Assembly: GCF_900186835.1 (NCBI RefSeq)
Contig: NZ_LT906448.1
Coordinates: forward strand, 1,347,501 to 1,411,500
DNA from: Pasteurella dagmatis
GTDB taxonomy: Bacteria > Pseudomonadota > Gammaproteobacteria > Enterobacterales > Pasteurellaceae
DNA: 64,000 nt
Reading direction: 5' to 3'
Position 1 is the stretch's first letter. Every line of letters begins with the position of its first letter. Positions 38,260-48,900 of the stretch are shown one piece after another. The position numbers were made by a program, and so were the translations under genes. Below the pieces are notes generated by a model. It ran no database searches. It was not told the DNA's origin and worked only from the letters and a program-made list of their open reading frames with translations.

Positions 38260-39915
38260 ATGACTATTTTCACTCTCGCTCAAAACTGGCTAGCACAAGA
38301 CCCTGATGCTGAAACTCGTGCAGAATTAGAGCAACTAATTTCAGCAGCTCAGTCTGGTGATGAAAAAGCACAAGCAGAATTAACTGGTCGTTTTGATGGT
38401 CGTTTACAGTTTGGTACCGCCGGTTTACGCGGTCGTTTACAAGCAGGATCTATGGGGATGAATCGAGTGCTTGTTGCTCAAGCAGCTGGTGGTTTAGCAG
38501 AGTATTTAAAAGGCTACGACAAAGAACCTTCTATCGTAATTGGTTATGACGGTCGTAAAAATTCAGATGTATTTGCACGTGATACTGCAGAAATTATGGC
38601 TGGTGCAGGTATCAAAGCTTATTTATTACCACGTAAATTGCCGACTCCAGTACTTGCATACGCAATTAAATATTTTGATACTACCGCTGGTGTAATGGTT
38701 ACTGCAAGCCATAACCCACCGGAAGACAATGGTTATAAAGTTTATTTAGGTAAAGCAAATGGCGGTGGTCAAATTGTTTCACCAGCAGACCAAGATATTG
38801 CGAAACTAATTGATAAAGTTGCTGCTGGTTCAATTAAAAATTTACCACGTAGTCAAGATTTTGTTGTATTAAATGACGAAGTGGTTGATGCATACATTGC
38901 AAAAACAGCATCACTTGCGAAAGAACCACAAACAGATATTAACTACGTATATACTGCAATGCACGGTGTGGGCTACGAAGTATTAAGTAAAACTTTAGCA
39001 AAAGCAGGTTTACCGCAACCAAGCGTAGTAGCAGAACAAGTATGGCCTGACGGCACATTCCCAACGGTAAATTTCCCTAACCCTGAAGAAAAAGGTGCAT
39101 TAGACTTAGCAATTAAATTAGCAAAAGAGAAAAATGCAGAATTTATCATTGCAAATGACCCAGATGCTGACCGTTTAGCCGTTGCAGTGCCAGACACAGA
39201 AGGCAATTGGAAAGGCTTGCACGGTAATGTGGTTGGTTGCTTCTTAGGTTGGTACCTAGCAAAACAATACCACGCACAAGGTCAAAAAGGTGTGTTAGCT
39301 TGCTCGCTAGTATCTTCACCGGCACTGGCTGAAATTGCAAAAAAATATGGTTTTGAATCAGAAGAAACATTAACAGGATTCAAATATATTGGTAAAGTTG
39401 ATGGTTTATTATTCGGTTTTGAAGAGGCATTAGGCTACTTAGTTGACCCAGACAAAGTGCGTGATAAAGATGGTATCTCTGCTGCAATAGTGTTCTTAGA
39501 TTTGGTACGTAACTTGAAAAAACAAGGTAAAACATTAGCAGATTACGCAGATGAATTTACTAAAGAATTCGGTGCATATGTGAGTGGACAAATCTCAATT
39601 CGCGTTGATGATTTATCTGAAATCGGTAAATTAATGACCGCACTTCGCAACAATCCACCAAGCGAAATTGGTGGTTTTAAAGTAGCTCAATTCTTAGATC
39701 ACACTAAAACGGATCGCCAAAGTGATATTTTAGTTTTCGTACTTGAAAATGGCAGCCGCTTAATCGCTCGTCCATCAGGTACAGAGCCGAAAATCAAATT
39801 CTACTTAGATGCGAAAGGTAAAGATCCACAAGATGCAGATAAAGTATTAGCACAATTTGATGAAAGCGTTCGCCAAATCTTACGCAAAGATGAATTCGGT
39901 AAACAAGCTTGCTAA
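38260..39915 (+). CDS. Phosphoglucomutase/phosphomannomutase family protein
   Basis: This 551-residue alpha-D-phosphohexomutase has four domains. The early FGTAGLRGRLQAGSMGMNRV is followed by phosphoserine loop TASHNPPEDNGYKVY (Ser150), the Mg2+ loop NDPDADRLA near 300, the sugar-binding GFEEALGYL, and the phosphate-binding RPSGTEPKIKFYLD loop at the C-terminus. The FGTAGLRG start and the length place it with the PgcA/YhxB-like phosphoglucomutases rather than E. coli Pgm or GlmM. It interconverts glucose-1- and glucose-6-phosphate, perhaps also mannose phosphates. Strong ribosome site AAGGAG. Confidence 0.92.
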   Translation: MTIFTLAQNWLAQDPDAETRAELEQLISAAQSGDEKAQAELTGRFDGRLQFGTAGLRGRLQAGSMGMNRVLVAQAAGGLAEYLKGYDKEPSIVIGYDGRKNSDVFARDTAEIMAGAGIKAYLLPRKLPTPVLAYAIKYFDTTAGVMVTASHNPPEDNGYKVYLGKANGGGQIVSPADQDIAKLIDKVAAGSIKNLPRSQDFVVLNDEVVDAYIAKTASLAKEPQTDINYVYTAMHGVGYEVLSKTLAKAGLPQPSVVAEQVWPDGTFPTVNFPNPEEKGALDLAIKLAKEKNAEFIIANDPDADRLAVAVPDTEGNWKGLHGNVVGCFLGWYLAKQYHAQGQKGVLACSLVSSPALAEIAKKYGFESEETLTGFKYIGKVDGLLFGFEEALGYLVDPDKVRDKDGISAAIVFLDLVRNLKKQGKTLADYADEFTKEFGAYVSGQISIRVDDLSEIGKLMTALRNNPPSEIGGFKVAQFLDHTKTDRQSDILVFVLENGSRLIARPSGTEPKIKFYLDAKGKDPQDADKVLAQFDESVRQILRKDEFGKQAC

Positions 39916-39933
39916 TCCGTAATTAAAAATACA

Positions 39934-39965
39934 AAAATGGCACAGATAAATATCCGTGCCATTTT
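39934..39965. terminator. Bidirectional terminator after the phosphohexomutase gene
   Basis: AAAATGGCAC and GTGCCATTTT form a perfect 10-bp stem between convergent genes. Confidence 0.88.
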
Positions 39966-39981
39966 ATTTATCTTGTTCTTC

Positions 39982-42477
39982 TTATAGTACTTTGAGATTT
40001 TTATCCAATAAACGGTACAATAAGGCAGTACCATTTTTGAATCGATATTCTGCATATTCTGCTTGCGCAAAATACTCCCCTTTGCCTTCTGCAAAGAAAT
40101 AATCTTGGCTTGGTAAACCAGGCCACCAATGCGAAACCTTAATTGGCAAATAAATATTTGGCGTGCAACCATCAAAATTCGTTGGTTTATCTATTTCTAA
40201 ACGGCATAAAGTGGATACCCCCAATTCATCACGTTTAAGTAATGCATAGATAAAATATTTTTTCTCATCTAATATTCCTGATATTTCACTATCTTCCGTA
40301 TTTTCTGTTTGAAATAACTCTATCTCATTGGAAACATCACCCAAAATTTCATAATTCAAGGTCATATAATCACCTTGCATTAATGAACGAGGATCAAGTG
40401 GTGCAGTTTTTAAAATAATTGGCTCACCAGTGTTTAATACATCTTCATAAGTGTGCACTTTATTTTGTGCAGCGAAGCTGATTGCAAGTGCTACGATGGA
40501 GGTTAAGGTAATTTTCACAAGGAAAACTTTTCTATTTTGTACCGCACTTTCAACGGTATTCAGCTCATTATCTTGACGTTGACGTAACAAAATAAAGATA
40601 AACACTCCCCAAATAACACCAAGGAGCATTAATAAAAAAGCTTTATGTAACAATGGCACACCGAGCCAATAATAATATGCAGCTAGATTGACAATGATGC
40701 CCAAAGTCGCCACCGCAAACAAAATACGACTGGCACTCAAATAAGCTAATAACAATAAGGCAAAGCAGCTTAATGTAGCATTTGCTGAAATAAAACCTAA
40801 ACACAATAAGCCAATCACTACAAATAACAACACTTGAGTGGTTTTATTGAGTTCAAAACGCTGACTTAACAAAATAAAGAAAATTATTGGCAGAATTGAA
40901 AGGAGCAATGTCAGGATTTTCAATAACCAATTTTCCTGATTAAACTCCGTAAAAAATTGCATAGTAATCACATTAAACCAATCCCCCAAACCATCGATTT
41001 TCGGCAATTCTGGAACAGGTTCAAACATCATCGTTGAACGGAATATTTCAATGATAGGTAGCGATAGCCCTACTAATAACATTGCCCAAACAGCAGGTAA
41101 CAACAAATGGCTTAGCACATTTTCCGTACGTACTACACAGTAATAATATAAACCTAAGCCAAATAACATCATCCAAAGTGGTGTAGAAAATAGAAGCTGA
41201 GTTGGGAGATATTGTTCTTCGATATATACAATCCCTTCAAAATATCGAATGTAAAACAACATCCCGATAAGGAATAAAACACTAATTAAAAAACGTAGCC
41301 AAACTGATGGTCGTAAGAAATAAAAAATAGCATAAAGCACTAACATCAGTAGGAAATAAGTGGTTAAATAAAATTCAAATAAAAAGAAAACAAAATAAAT
41401 GATAATCCCAACTGCACTTAGAATATCAATAGCAATTTCAAATAAATCATTTCTGTCTTTTGAGCTGAAATGCATTATCGCCGCAATGGCTAGTATAAAT
41501 AAACTGAGGTAAATGAAATCGTGTTTGTTGTCGAGTATTTCAAATGCAAATACAACCATTGCTAAAAATAGCACAGTACAGAACAACATTAAAAAAATAA
41601 AGAGTGGGTAAATATGCCATGTTATTTTTTTGGCTGACGGATTATGCTTTTTAAACCACTTAGTTAAAATCATTATCCCACCAATCGTTGATGCAAAGGC
41701 GCTTACTGTTACTAAGAAAAGTCCCGAAACATCTCCTAATTCCCATAAAAATCTAGTATTGATACTAATGACGAGGTAAGTAAATAGAATAACCAAATTA
41801 AGAAAATCAAATCGACGTTCTTTATAATAGTAAATTAAGCCTGCACAAATAAACCAAGAGAGAATAGCATAATCCAACACGAGCCAAATAAACACAGACA
41901 CTAAACTGATTAAAAGCAGCTTTGGTAGTACTCGCCAGCTAAGATCTTTTAAATTTGCACCAAAAAACTCATATAGCACTAATAAAATGAGATTTAATCC
42001 AATTAACAATAGGTCTAGTATTTCCCCATTCATATGTTCACTCAACACTAATGTTGTATTGGCTGTGGTGGCAAATAGTAATGCGCTACCGATATTCGGG
42101 AATAAAATCAAAAATGGAATTTGACAAGCTGACCAAATAGCAAACAGCTCCCAAACATCAGCCCCCGTTTGGTACGTTTGCCCAATTAGTGCAAATAATC
42201 CACCAAGAAAAACCAGTGACAAGAAAGAAAAAATCAAAGATAGAAATGAAGTATCATTGTGGAACTTAGATTCTCGGTAATAAAAAAACAAATTTAAGAC
42301 AATAGTAATTAAAAATAGTGAGTGTACACCATAAAGTTTTTGAAATTTAGAAAAATAATCCCAATTCGCTGCGATCCAAGTAATAACACCACTTGCAAAA
42401 AAACCAGCGCTTAGCAATGCAACTAACAGTGTCAAATACCCCTGCCAAGATAAATTAAACAATGTATTTTTTTGCAT
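39982..42477 (-). CDS. Large polytopic membrane protein with DUF2157/DUF4401-like regions and C-terminal GDYxxLxY domain (831 aa)
   Basis: The N-terminal part (GVITWIAANWDYFSKFQKLYGVHSLFL, GGLFALIGQTYQTGADVWELFAIW) is typical of DUF2157. The middle is a chain of some 18-20 transmembrane helices, partly DUF4401-like. The last 160 residues form a soluble, probably periplasmic, domain with the motif GDYMTLNYE near residue 700, preceded by PLDPRSLMQ; this is the GDYxxLxY family. No function is established to my knowledge. GAGGAAGGA before the ATG at 42477 fixes the start. A frame open 20 residues further upstream is not needed. Single gene, divergent from gloA. Confidence 0.82.
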   Translation of the reverse strand: MQKNTLFNLSWQGYLTLLVALLSAGFFASGVITWIAANWDYFSKFQKLYGVHSLFLITIVLNLFFYYRESKFHNDTSFLSLIFSFLSLVFLGGLFALIGQTYQTGADVWELFAIWSACQIPFLILFPNIGSALLFATTANTTLVLSEHMNGEILDLLLIGLNLILLVLYEFFGANLKDLSWRVLPKLLLISLVSVFIWLVLDYAILSWFICAGLIYYYKERRFDFLNLVILFTYLVISINTRFLWELGDVSGLFLVTVSAFASTIGGIMILTKWFKKHNPSAKKITWHIYPLFIFLMLFCTVLFLAMVVFAFEILDNKHDFIYLSLFILAIAAIMHFSSKDRNDLFEIAIDILSAVGIIIYFVFFLFEFYLTTYFLLMLVLYAIFYFLRPSVWLRFLISVLFLIGMLFYIRYFEGIVYIEEQYLPTQLLFSTPLWMMLFGLGLYYYCVVRTENVLSHLLLPAVWAMLLVGLSLPIIEIFRSTMMFEPVPELPKIDGLGDWFNVITMQFFTEFNQENWLLKILTLLLSILPIIFFILLSQRFELNKTTQVLLFVVIGLLCLGFISANATLSCFALLLLAYLSASRILFAVATLGIIVNLAAYYYWLGVPLLHKAFLLMLLGVIWGVFIFILLRQRQDNELNTVESAVQNRKVFLVKITLTSIVALAISFAAQNKVHTYEDVLNTGEPIILKTAPLDPRSLMQGDYMTLNYEILGDVSNEIELFQTENTEDSEISGILDEKKYFIYALLKRDELGVSTLCRLEIDKPTNFDGCTPNIYLPIKVSHWWPGLPSQDYFFAEGKGEYFAQAEYAEYRFKNGTALLYRLLDKNLKVL

Positions 42478-42599
42478 ATGTTTTCCTTCCTCTTGATAAA
42501 TTGATGATTTTTCGCATTGATTATGGCATAATCTCAATCGATTCTGACAAATACTTTACATATATTTTAACTCATTCACTGTAACCCTAGGAGTCACTT

Positions 42600-43007
42600 A
42601 TGCGAATTCTACATACTATGTTACGTGTCACTGATTTAACTCGCTCAATAAAGTTCTATCAAGACGTGTTAGGTATGCGTTTATTACGTACAAGCGAAAA
42701 TGAAGAATATAAATATACACTTGCTTTCTTAGGTTACGATGATGAAGACAAAGCCTCTGTATTAGAATTAACCTATAATTGGGGCATCACCGAATATGAA
42801 TTAGGTACCGCATATGGCCATATCGCCATTGGTGTAGATGATATTTATACTACCTGTGAAACAGTTCGCAAAGCGGGTGGCAAAATAACACGTGAGCCAG
42901 GTCCAGTAAAAGGCGGTAAAACGGTTATTGCATTTGTTGAAGACCCTGATGGCTATAAAATTGAATTTATTGAAAATAAACACGCACAATCAGGACTTGG
43001 CAATTAA
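42600..43007 (+). CDS. gloA: Lactoylglutathione lyase (glyoxalase I)
   Basis: This 135-residue enzyme isomerises the methylglyoxal-glutathione hemithioacetal to lactoylglutathione. [26 protein letters not shown] opens the first beta-alpha-beta-beta-beta module. Metal ligands lie in His5, the [11 protein letters not shown] glutamate, HIAIGVDD and IEFIE. It is of the Ni2+-type short bacterial class. It uses the glutathione made by the fused GshAB further right. AGGAG lies upstream. rnt follows after 77 bases containing an uptake sequence (43009-43017). Confidence 0.96.
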   Translation: MRILHTMLRVTDLTRSIKFYQDVLGMRLLRTSENEEYKYTLAFLGYDDEDKASVLELTYNWGITEYELGTAYGHIAIGVDDIYTTCETVRKAGGKITREPGPVKGGKTVIAFVEDPDGYKIEFIENKHAQSGLGN

Positions 43008-43084
43008 AAAGTGCGGTCAATTTTCAAAAAATTTTAAATAGCGTGGCGTTGTCCACGCTATTTGTTTCGAAATAGGATAAAAAT

Positions 43085-43750
43085 GTGACAGAACTTCAAA
43101 CAAGCAGCCCAAACGACTCAAACAATCCTAATTTATTAAAAAATCGCTTTCGTGGTTATTTTCCTGTAATTATTGATGTTGAAACGGCGGGATTTAATGC
43201 AAAGACTGATGCATTATTAGAACTAGCTGCGATCACCGTAAAAATGGACGACAACGGCCTCCTCCAGCCTGATCAAAAATGCCACTTTCATATTGAACCC
43301 TTTGAAGGCGCTAATATCAATCCCGAATCATTGCAATTTAACGGTATTGATATTCATAATCCATTGCGGGGGGCGGTAAGTGAAACTCACGCCATCACTG
43401 AATTATTTAGAATGGTTCGCAAAGGTCAAAAAGATGCAGATTGCCAACGCTCAATTATCGTGGCGCATAATGCCGTATTCGATCAAAGTTTTATTATGGC
43501 TGCTGCTGAACGCACTGGGGTAAAACGCAATCCATTCCACCCTTTTGGAATGTTTGATACAGCAACTTTAAGTGGATTTATGCTTGGGCAAACAGTGTTA
43601 GTGAAAGCTTGCCAAGTCGCCAAAATCCCATTTGATGGCAAACAAGCGCATTCCGCACTTTATGATACCGAACGCACCACAGAATTATTCTGTTATATGG
43701 TCAATCACTTAAAATCACTTGGTGGCTTTCCTCACCAAAGAAGTGAATAA
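43085..43750 (+). CDS. rnt: Ribonuclease T
   Basis: This 221-residue DEDDh exonuclease trims the 3' ends of tRNA and other stable RNAs. The ExoI motif is [21 protein letters not shown], ExoII is [13 protein letters not shown], and ExoIII is [15 protein letters not shown] with catalytic His and Asp. The start codon is GTG: an overlapping ATG two bases earlier runs straight into TGA, and AGGA sits eight bases upstream. It probably shares a message with gloA, as rnt and gloA do in enterobacteria. Confidence 0.95.
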   Translation: MTELQTSSPNDSNNPNLLKNRFRGYFPVIIDVETAGFNAKTDALLELAAITVKMDDNGLLQPDQKCHFHIEPFEGANINPESLQFNGIDIHNPLRGAVSETHAITELFRMVRKGQKDADCQRSIIVAHNAVFDQSFIMAAAERTGVKRNPFHPFGMFDTATLSGFMLGQTVLVKACQVAKIPFDGKQAHSALYDTERTTELFCYMVNHLKSLGGFPHQRSE

Positions 43751-43776
43751 GATCAAGCTAGAATCGACTTAACATT

Positions 43777-43810
43777 GCATAAGAAAAAGCAAATTTGCGA
43801 TTTTTTATGC
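43777..43810 (+). terminator. rnt terminator candidate
   Basis: GCATAA ... TTATGC encloses a GCAAATTTGC core. This is an A-rich left arm with a T-rich right arm, and it lies 26 bases past the stop. Confidence 0.5.
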
Positions 43811-43884
43811 AAATGTTATAGACAAATTATTTTTTTTTAGTACATTTAGAAATTCTTTCTAAAAATAACCTAGGGATAAACACA

Positions 43885-45243
43885 ATGTTATTATCAAATC
43901 CAGTTGTGATTTCCATTGTTGTTTTACTTGCTTTAAGCCTATTACGTATTAATGTGGTCATTGCACTTGTAATTTCGGCTTTAGTTGCAGGTTTAACGGG
44001 CGATCTTGGAATCAGCGAAACAATTAAAACCTTTACCAATGGCCTAGGCGGTGGTGCTGAAGTTGCAATGAACTATGCAATTTTAGGTGCATTCGCTGTG
44101 GCAATTTCAAAATCAGGTATTACTGATTTATTAGCTTATAAAGTGATTAAACGCTTAGGAAACACGCCAACGACACGTTCAATGGCTGGTTTTAAATATT
44201 TTATCCTAGGAATTTTGACTTTATTTGCGATTTCCTCACAAAACTTATTACCAGTACATATCGCATTTATTCCAATCGTAATTCCACCACTTTTAGCGAT
44301 CTTCAACAAATTAAAGCTTGACCGCCGTGCAGTAGCTTGTGTGTTAACTTTTGGTTTAACTGCTACATATATGCTATTACCAGTAGGCTTCGGTAAAATT
44401 TTTATTGAAAGTGTACTTGTGAAAAACATCAACCAAGCTGGTGCAACTTTAGGCTTACAAACCTCTGTAGCGGAAGTATCACTCGCAATGGCTGTACCAG
44501 TTATTGGGATGATTTTAGGTTTATTAACTGCTGTATTTATCAGTTATCGTAAACCAAGAGAATATGCCGTTACTCACGCAGAAATTAGCACTGCTGATAT
44601 CGAAGCGCATATTGCAAATATCAGACCATTCCACATTGGTGCAAGTTTAGTTGCAATCGTCGTCACGTTTGCATTGCAATTATTCACTAGCTCAACCATT
44701 ATTGGCGGTTTAGCTGGTCTAGTTATATTCGCAGTTTGTGGTATTTTCAAATTAAAAGAAAGCAACGATATTTTCCAACAAGGTTTACGTTTAATGGCGA
44801 TGATTGGCTTTGTGATGATTGCGGCATCAGGTTTTGCGAATGTAATTAATACAACAGGTGGTGTAACTGTATTAGTAGAAACATTCAGTCAAGGCTTAGG
44901 TGCTGATAGCAAAGGTATCGCAGCGTTCCTGATGCTATTAGTGGGCTTATTTATCACAATGGGTATCGGGTCATCATTCTCAACTGTACCAATCATTACT
45001 TCAATTTATGTGCCACTTTGCTTGTCATTAGGTTTCTCACCACTTGCAACTGTATCAATTATCGGTGTATCTGCAGCATTAGGTGATGCTGGTTCACCAG
45101 CTTCAGACTCAACATTAGGACCAACATCGGGTCTCAATGCTGATGGTAAACACGATCACATTTGGGATTCAGTAGTACCAACCTTTATTCACTACAACAT
45201 TCCGCTCATCATCTTCGGCTGGTTAGCTGCAATGTATCTCTAA
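43885..45243 (+). CDS. Na+/H+ antiporter-family membrane protein
   Basis: This 452-residue protein has about 11-12 transmembrane helices. The N-terminal NPVVISIVVLLALSLLRINVVIALVISALVAGLTG and the motif GLGGGAEVAMNYAILGAFAVAISKSGI are followed by a loop ending SAALGDAGSPASDSTLGPTSGLNADGKHDHIWDSVVPTFIHYNIPL. This is the NhaC-related Na_H_antiporter family of Haemophilus. Some relatives carry amino acids or sodium-coupled substrates, so the ion specificity is inferred. A tight hairpin separates it from priC. Confidence 0.85.
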   Translation: MLLSNPVVISIVVLLALSLLRINVVIALVISALVAGLTGDLGISETIKTFTNGLGGGAEVAMNYAILGAFAVAISKSGITDLLAYKVIKRLGNTPTTRSMAGFKYFILGILTLFAISSQNLLPVHIAFIPIVIPPLLAIFNKLKLDRRAVACVLTFGLTATYMLLPVGFGKIFIESVLVKNINQAGATLGLQTSVAEVSLAMAVPVIGMILGLLTAVFISYRKPREYAVTHAEISTADIEAHIANIRPFHIGASLVAIVVTFALQLFTSSTIIGGLAGLVIFAVCGIFKLKESNDIFQQGLRLMAMIGFVMIAASGFANVINTTGGVTVLVETFSQGLGADSKGIAAFLMLLVGLFITMGIGSSFSTVPIITSIYVPLCLSLGFSPLATVSIIGVSAALGDAGSPASDSTLGPTSGLNADGKHDHIWDSVVPTFIHYNIPLIIFGWLAAMYL

Positions 45244-45248
45244 TAAAA

Positions 45249-45276
45249 AATCCTCCCGTTCGGGAGGATTCTTTTT
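45249..45276 (+). terminator. Terminator/attenuator between antiporter gene and priC
   Basis: AATCCTCCCG and CGGGAGGATT surround a two-base centre, then CTTTTT. It ends 15 bases before the priC start, so some readthrough probably feeds priC. Confidence 0.88.
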
Positions 45277-45290
45277 CTCAAGGTAAGGCG

Positions 45291-45845
45291 ATGACAAAGA
45301 CAGAACTAATTGCACAACTCTCTCAAAAAGTGGATCAACTTTACCAACAAGTTGGTGCTAAAAAAGATCAACGCCTTACCTACAAACTTGAAGCGCATTT
45401 ATTTAGTGAGCACTATCAAACCTATACTTTTTATTTTAATGAAATAAAACAGACTTTAACGCAATTAGACAAGATCGATGAACAAGATCTGGAGCTTTGC
45501 CGTTTTCTTGTAGAAAAATTTCTGTCTCAGTGTACAGCGATTTCTGATAGCCTACTTCTTAAGAAAAACCAACAAACCACCACATTTACACCACAAAACA
45601 AACAAGACATTCACCGTCTTCCACCGCGTGAGCGTTTAGCAAAATATTACGAAGCATTAAACGCACTCAATCAGAAAATCACTGATTATCAAGACCGGCA
45701 GTTAAAGTGTACTGACCCTAATCAGCAATACCAGTTAGCGCAACGCATTGCCTTTAACCAACTTCGCCGCGATAAATGTTTGAATGCGATTGAAACTTTA
45801 GAAGAATATTTAGTCTTTAAACATAAGCGCAAACAGCGGACTTAA
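45291..45845 (+). CDS. priC: Primosomal replication protein PriC
   Basis: This 184-residue protein starts MTKTELIAQLSQKVDQLYQQVG, with AAGG before the ATG. It is highly helical and basic. The C-terminal half has RLPPRERLAKYYEALNALNQKI and AFNQLRRDKCLNAIETLEEYLVF, in the positions of the PriC helical bundle that binds single-stranded DNA and SSB and reloads DnaB at stalled forks. Identity to E. coli PriC looks low, so the name rests on layout and on gene order I recall from H. influenzae. Divergent members are usual in this family. Confidence 0.75.
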   Translation: MTKTELIAQLSQKVDQLYQQVGAKKDQRLTYKLEAHLFSEHYQTYTFYFNEIKQTLTQLDKIDEQDLELCRFLVEKFLSQCTAISDSLLLKKNQQTTTFTPQNKQDIHRLPPRERLAKYYEALNALNQKITDYQDRQLKCTDPNQQYQLAQRIAFNQLRRDKCLNAIETLEEYLVFKHKRKQRT

Positions 45846-45854
45846 TAATACATA

Positions 45855-45915
45855 AAAAGTGCGGTTAAAATTGTGTGATTTTCTCTAAAACATTAGCAAT
45901 TTTAACCGCACTTTT
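45855..45915. terminator. Bidirectional terminator built from an inverted uptake-sequence pair
   Basis: AAAGTGCGGTTAAAATTG and its exact complement face each other over about 19 pairs, with a 22-base loop. It lies between convergent priC and mfd. The arms contain perfect uptake words at 45857-45865 and 45905-45913. Confidence 0.92.
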
Positions 45916-45933
45916 ACTTAAGCCTTTCTCAAC

Positions 45934-48900
45934 TTAATCTTTGATCTGATTTATTAAATTCTCAACAAAATCCAACCGCTCTTTATGGCTCGTGAAGGCT
46001 TTATTAAATCTAAATTTAGTCGGGCCATCGAAACGGTAAACTGTTGGCTCTGTTTGGATTAGTTGTAAGAATTTCATTGGGTCTAATTCAGCATTTGGTG
46101 AAAATTCAATGAAACCGCCTTGCGCATTGCCATCGATTTTCTGAATCTGAACAGTTTTTGCCATTTGGCGCAGTTCAGCAATTTGGAATAAATTACGAGT
46201 TGCTTCAGGCAACGAACCAAAACGGTCGATTAATTCCACTTTTAACTCATCTAACGCATTTTTATTTTCAGCCCCTGCAATACGTTTATAGAAAGACAAA
46301 CGCATATTCACATCGCCTAAATAATCTTCTGGTAGCAAGGCTGGCAGACGTAAATCAATTTCCACTTGCTGTTGCGTTAACTCATCTAAAGATGGCTCAC
46401 GCCCTGCTTTTAAGGCATTCACTGCACTTTCTAATAAATCCATATACAGCGAGAAACCCACCGACTCAATTTGTCCGCTTTGTTCTGAACCCAATAATTC
46501 ACCTGCACCACGAATTTCCAAATCATGAGTCGCAAGAATAAAGCCAGCACCTAAATTATCTAAGCTTTCCAACGCCTCAAGGCGTTTTTGTGCATCTTTT
46601 GTCATGGTTTTTGGCGGTGGCGTTAACAAATAGGCGTATGCTTGGTGATGTGAACGGCCAACACGTCCACGCAACTGATGCAACTGTGCCAAACCAAAGT
46701 TATCCGCACGCTCGATAATGATCGTATTCGCGGTTGGTACATCGATCCCTGTTTCAATGATAGTTGAACAGACTAATACATTAAAACGCTGGTGATAAAA
46801 ATCTGACATTACACGTTCGAGTTCACGCTCACGCATTTGCCCATGCCCCACTGTAATGCGTGCTTCTGGTACAAGTGCGGTCAGTTTTTCTGCACAATTT
46901 TCAATACTTGCCACATCATTATGCAAATAGTAAACCTGTCCTCCACGCAAGATTTCACGCAAGATCGCCTCACGAATCACTAAATCATCCGCTTGTTTCA
47001 CAAAGGTTTTAATGGTTAAACGACGCGCTGGTGGGGTAGAAATGATCGAAAGATCACGAATGCCGTGCATTGCCATATTCAAGGTTCGAGGAATTGGCGT
47101 TGCTGTTAAAGTCAGAATATCAATATTGGCACGTAGCTGTTTAATACGTTCTTTTTGGCGCACGCCAAAGCGGTGTTCCTCATCAATAATCAATAAACCC
47201 AGATCGTGAAACTGCACATCAGATTGGATTAATTTATGCGTACCAATCAGAATATCCACTTTGCCTTCCTCCAAGTTTTGTATCACTTGTTTTTGCTCTT
47301 TGGTGGTTTTAAATCGTGAGAGCACTTCCACGTTTACTGGCAAATTCGCAAAACGATCTTTAAAGTTTTCATAATGCTGTTGCGCAAGCAAGGTTGTTGG
47401 CACTAACACAGCGACTTGTTTATGATTCATTACCGCTAAAAATGCTGCACGCATCGCCACTTCTGTTTTTCCAAAGCCCACATCACCACACACCAAACGA
47501 TCCATTGCTTTTGGCTGGCACATATCCGAAATCACTGCATTAATTGCCATTTCCTGATCGATAGTTTCTTCAAATGGGAAAGTGGCGGCAAATTGCTGAA
47601 ACTCTTCACGATCATAATTAAAGGCAAAACCTTTTTGTGCCTCACGTTGTGCATAGACATCTAACAATTCTGCTGCGACATCGCGAATTTTTTCTGCCGC
47701 TTTATGACGTGCTTTTACCCATGCATCACTACCCAATTTGTGCAATGGCGCAGTTTCATCTGAACCGCCCACATAACGGCTGATCAAATGCAAAGAGGAC
47801 ACTGGCACATAAAGTTTGGATTCATTAGCATAATTTAACAGCAAATATTCTGCGGTAATGCCACCGTTTTCGAGCGTGACTAATCCCGCATAACGTCCCA
47901 CACCGTGTTCTAAATGCACTACAGGTTGACCTATTTTTAATTCTGCAAGGTTACGAATTAAAGTGTCAGGATTAACAGATTTTCGCTTATCTCGGCTACG
48001 TTGCTGAACACGTTCGCCCAATAATTCTGTTTCAGTAATGAGGGCTACGGGCTGATCTTGTTCGACAATAAAGCCGTTCTCTAAGCCACTAATCAACAAG
48101 CTAAATTTATCTTTTACCTGTGAAAGTGCGGTGATTTTTGTCGCCATTATTTTCAATGGTGAAAGTAAGTCACGTAAGGTTTCACGACGTCCTTCACTCT
48201 CCACAGAGAAAACAACATTGCCTTTAAATTGTTCAGTAAATTGACGTAATAATTTTAACGGTTCTTTTTGTTGTGATTGAATCGTCAGCTCAGGTAATGC
48301 TTGTACGGCTAAATTTTTCTGACGCACTGAAGAACGCACTTTTTCTGCGTTAAAGCTGATTCTCGGGTAACGTTTTAATTCACGATTAATTTCATCAATA
48401 CGTAACCATAAACGTTCTGGTGCTAACAAAGGTCGCATCGGATCGACTTTACGGCTTTCGTAGCGTTGCTGTGCATCTTGGTAAAAACGTTCGCCTTGTG
48501 CTTGAATATCGCCTATATCAATCCATAAACTATTTTTCGGTAAATACGCAAACAGCGTTGCCATTTGCTCGAAGAAGAGTGGCTGCCAATATTCAATACC
48601 GGAAATTAATGTGCCTTTGCTAACTTGTTGGTAAATATGTTCAGGATCACGACGAATCTCGCCAAAGGTTTCTCGGAATTGGGAACGGAAAAATTCAATG
48701 CCTTTTTCATCGGTCGGAAACTCGTGAGCCGGCAATAAATTAATTTCTTTGATTTCTTCTAATGTGCGCTGTGTATCCACATCAAATGTGCGAATGGTAT
48801 CAATTTCATCATCAAAAAAATCTAAGCGAAAAGGCACCGCACTTCCCATCGGGAAAAGATCCAACAACGCACCACGCACTGCGTATTCGCCGTGTTCAAG

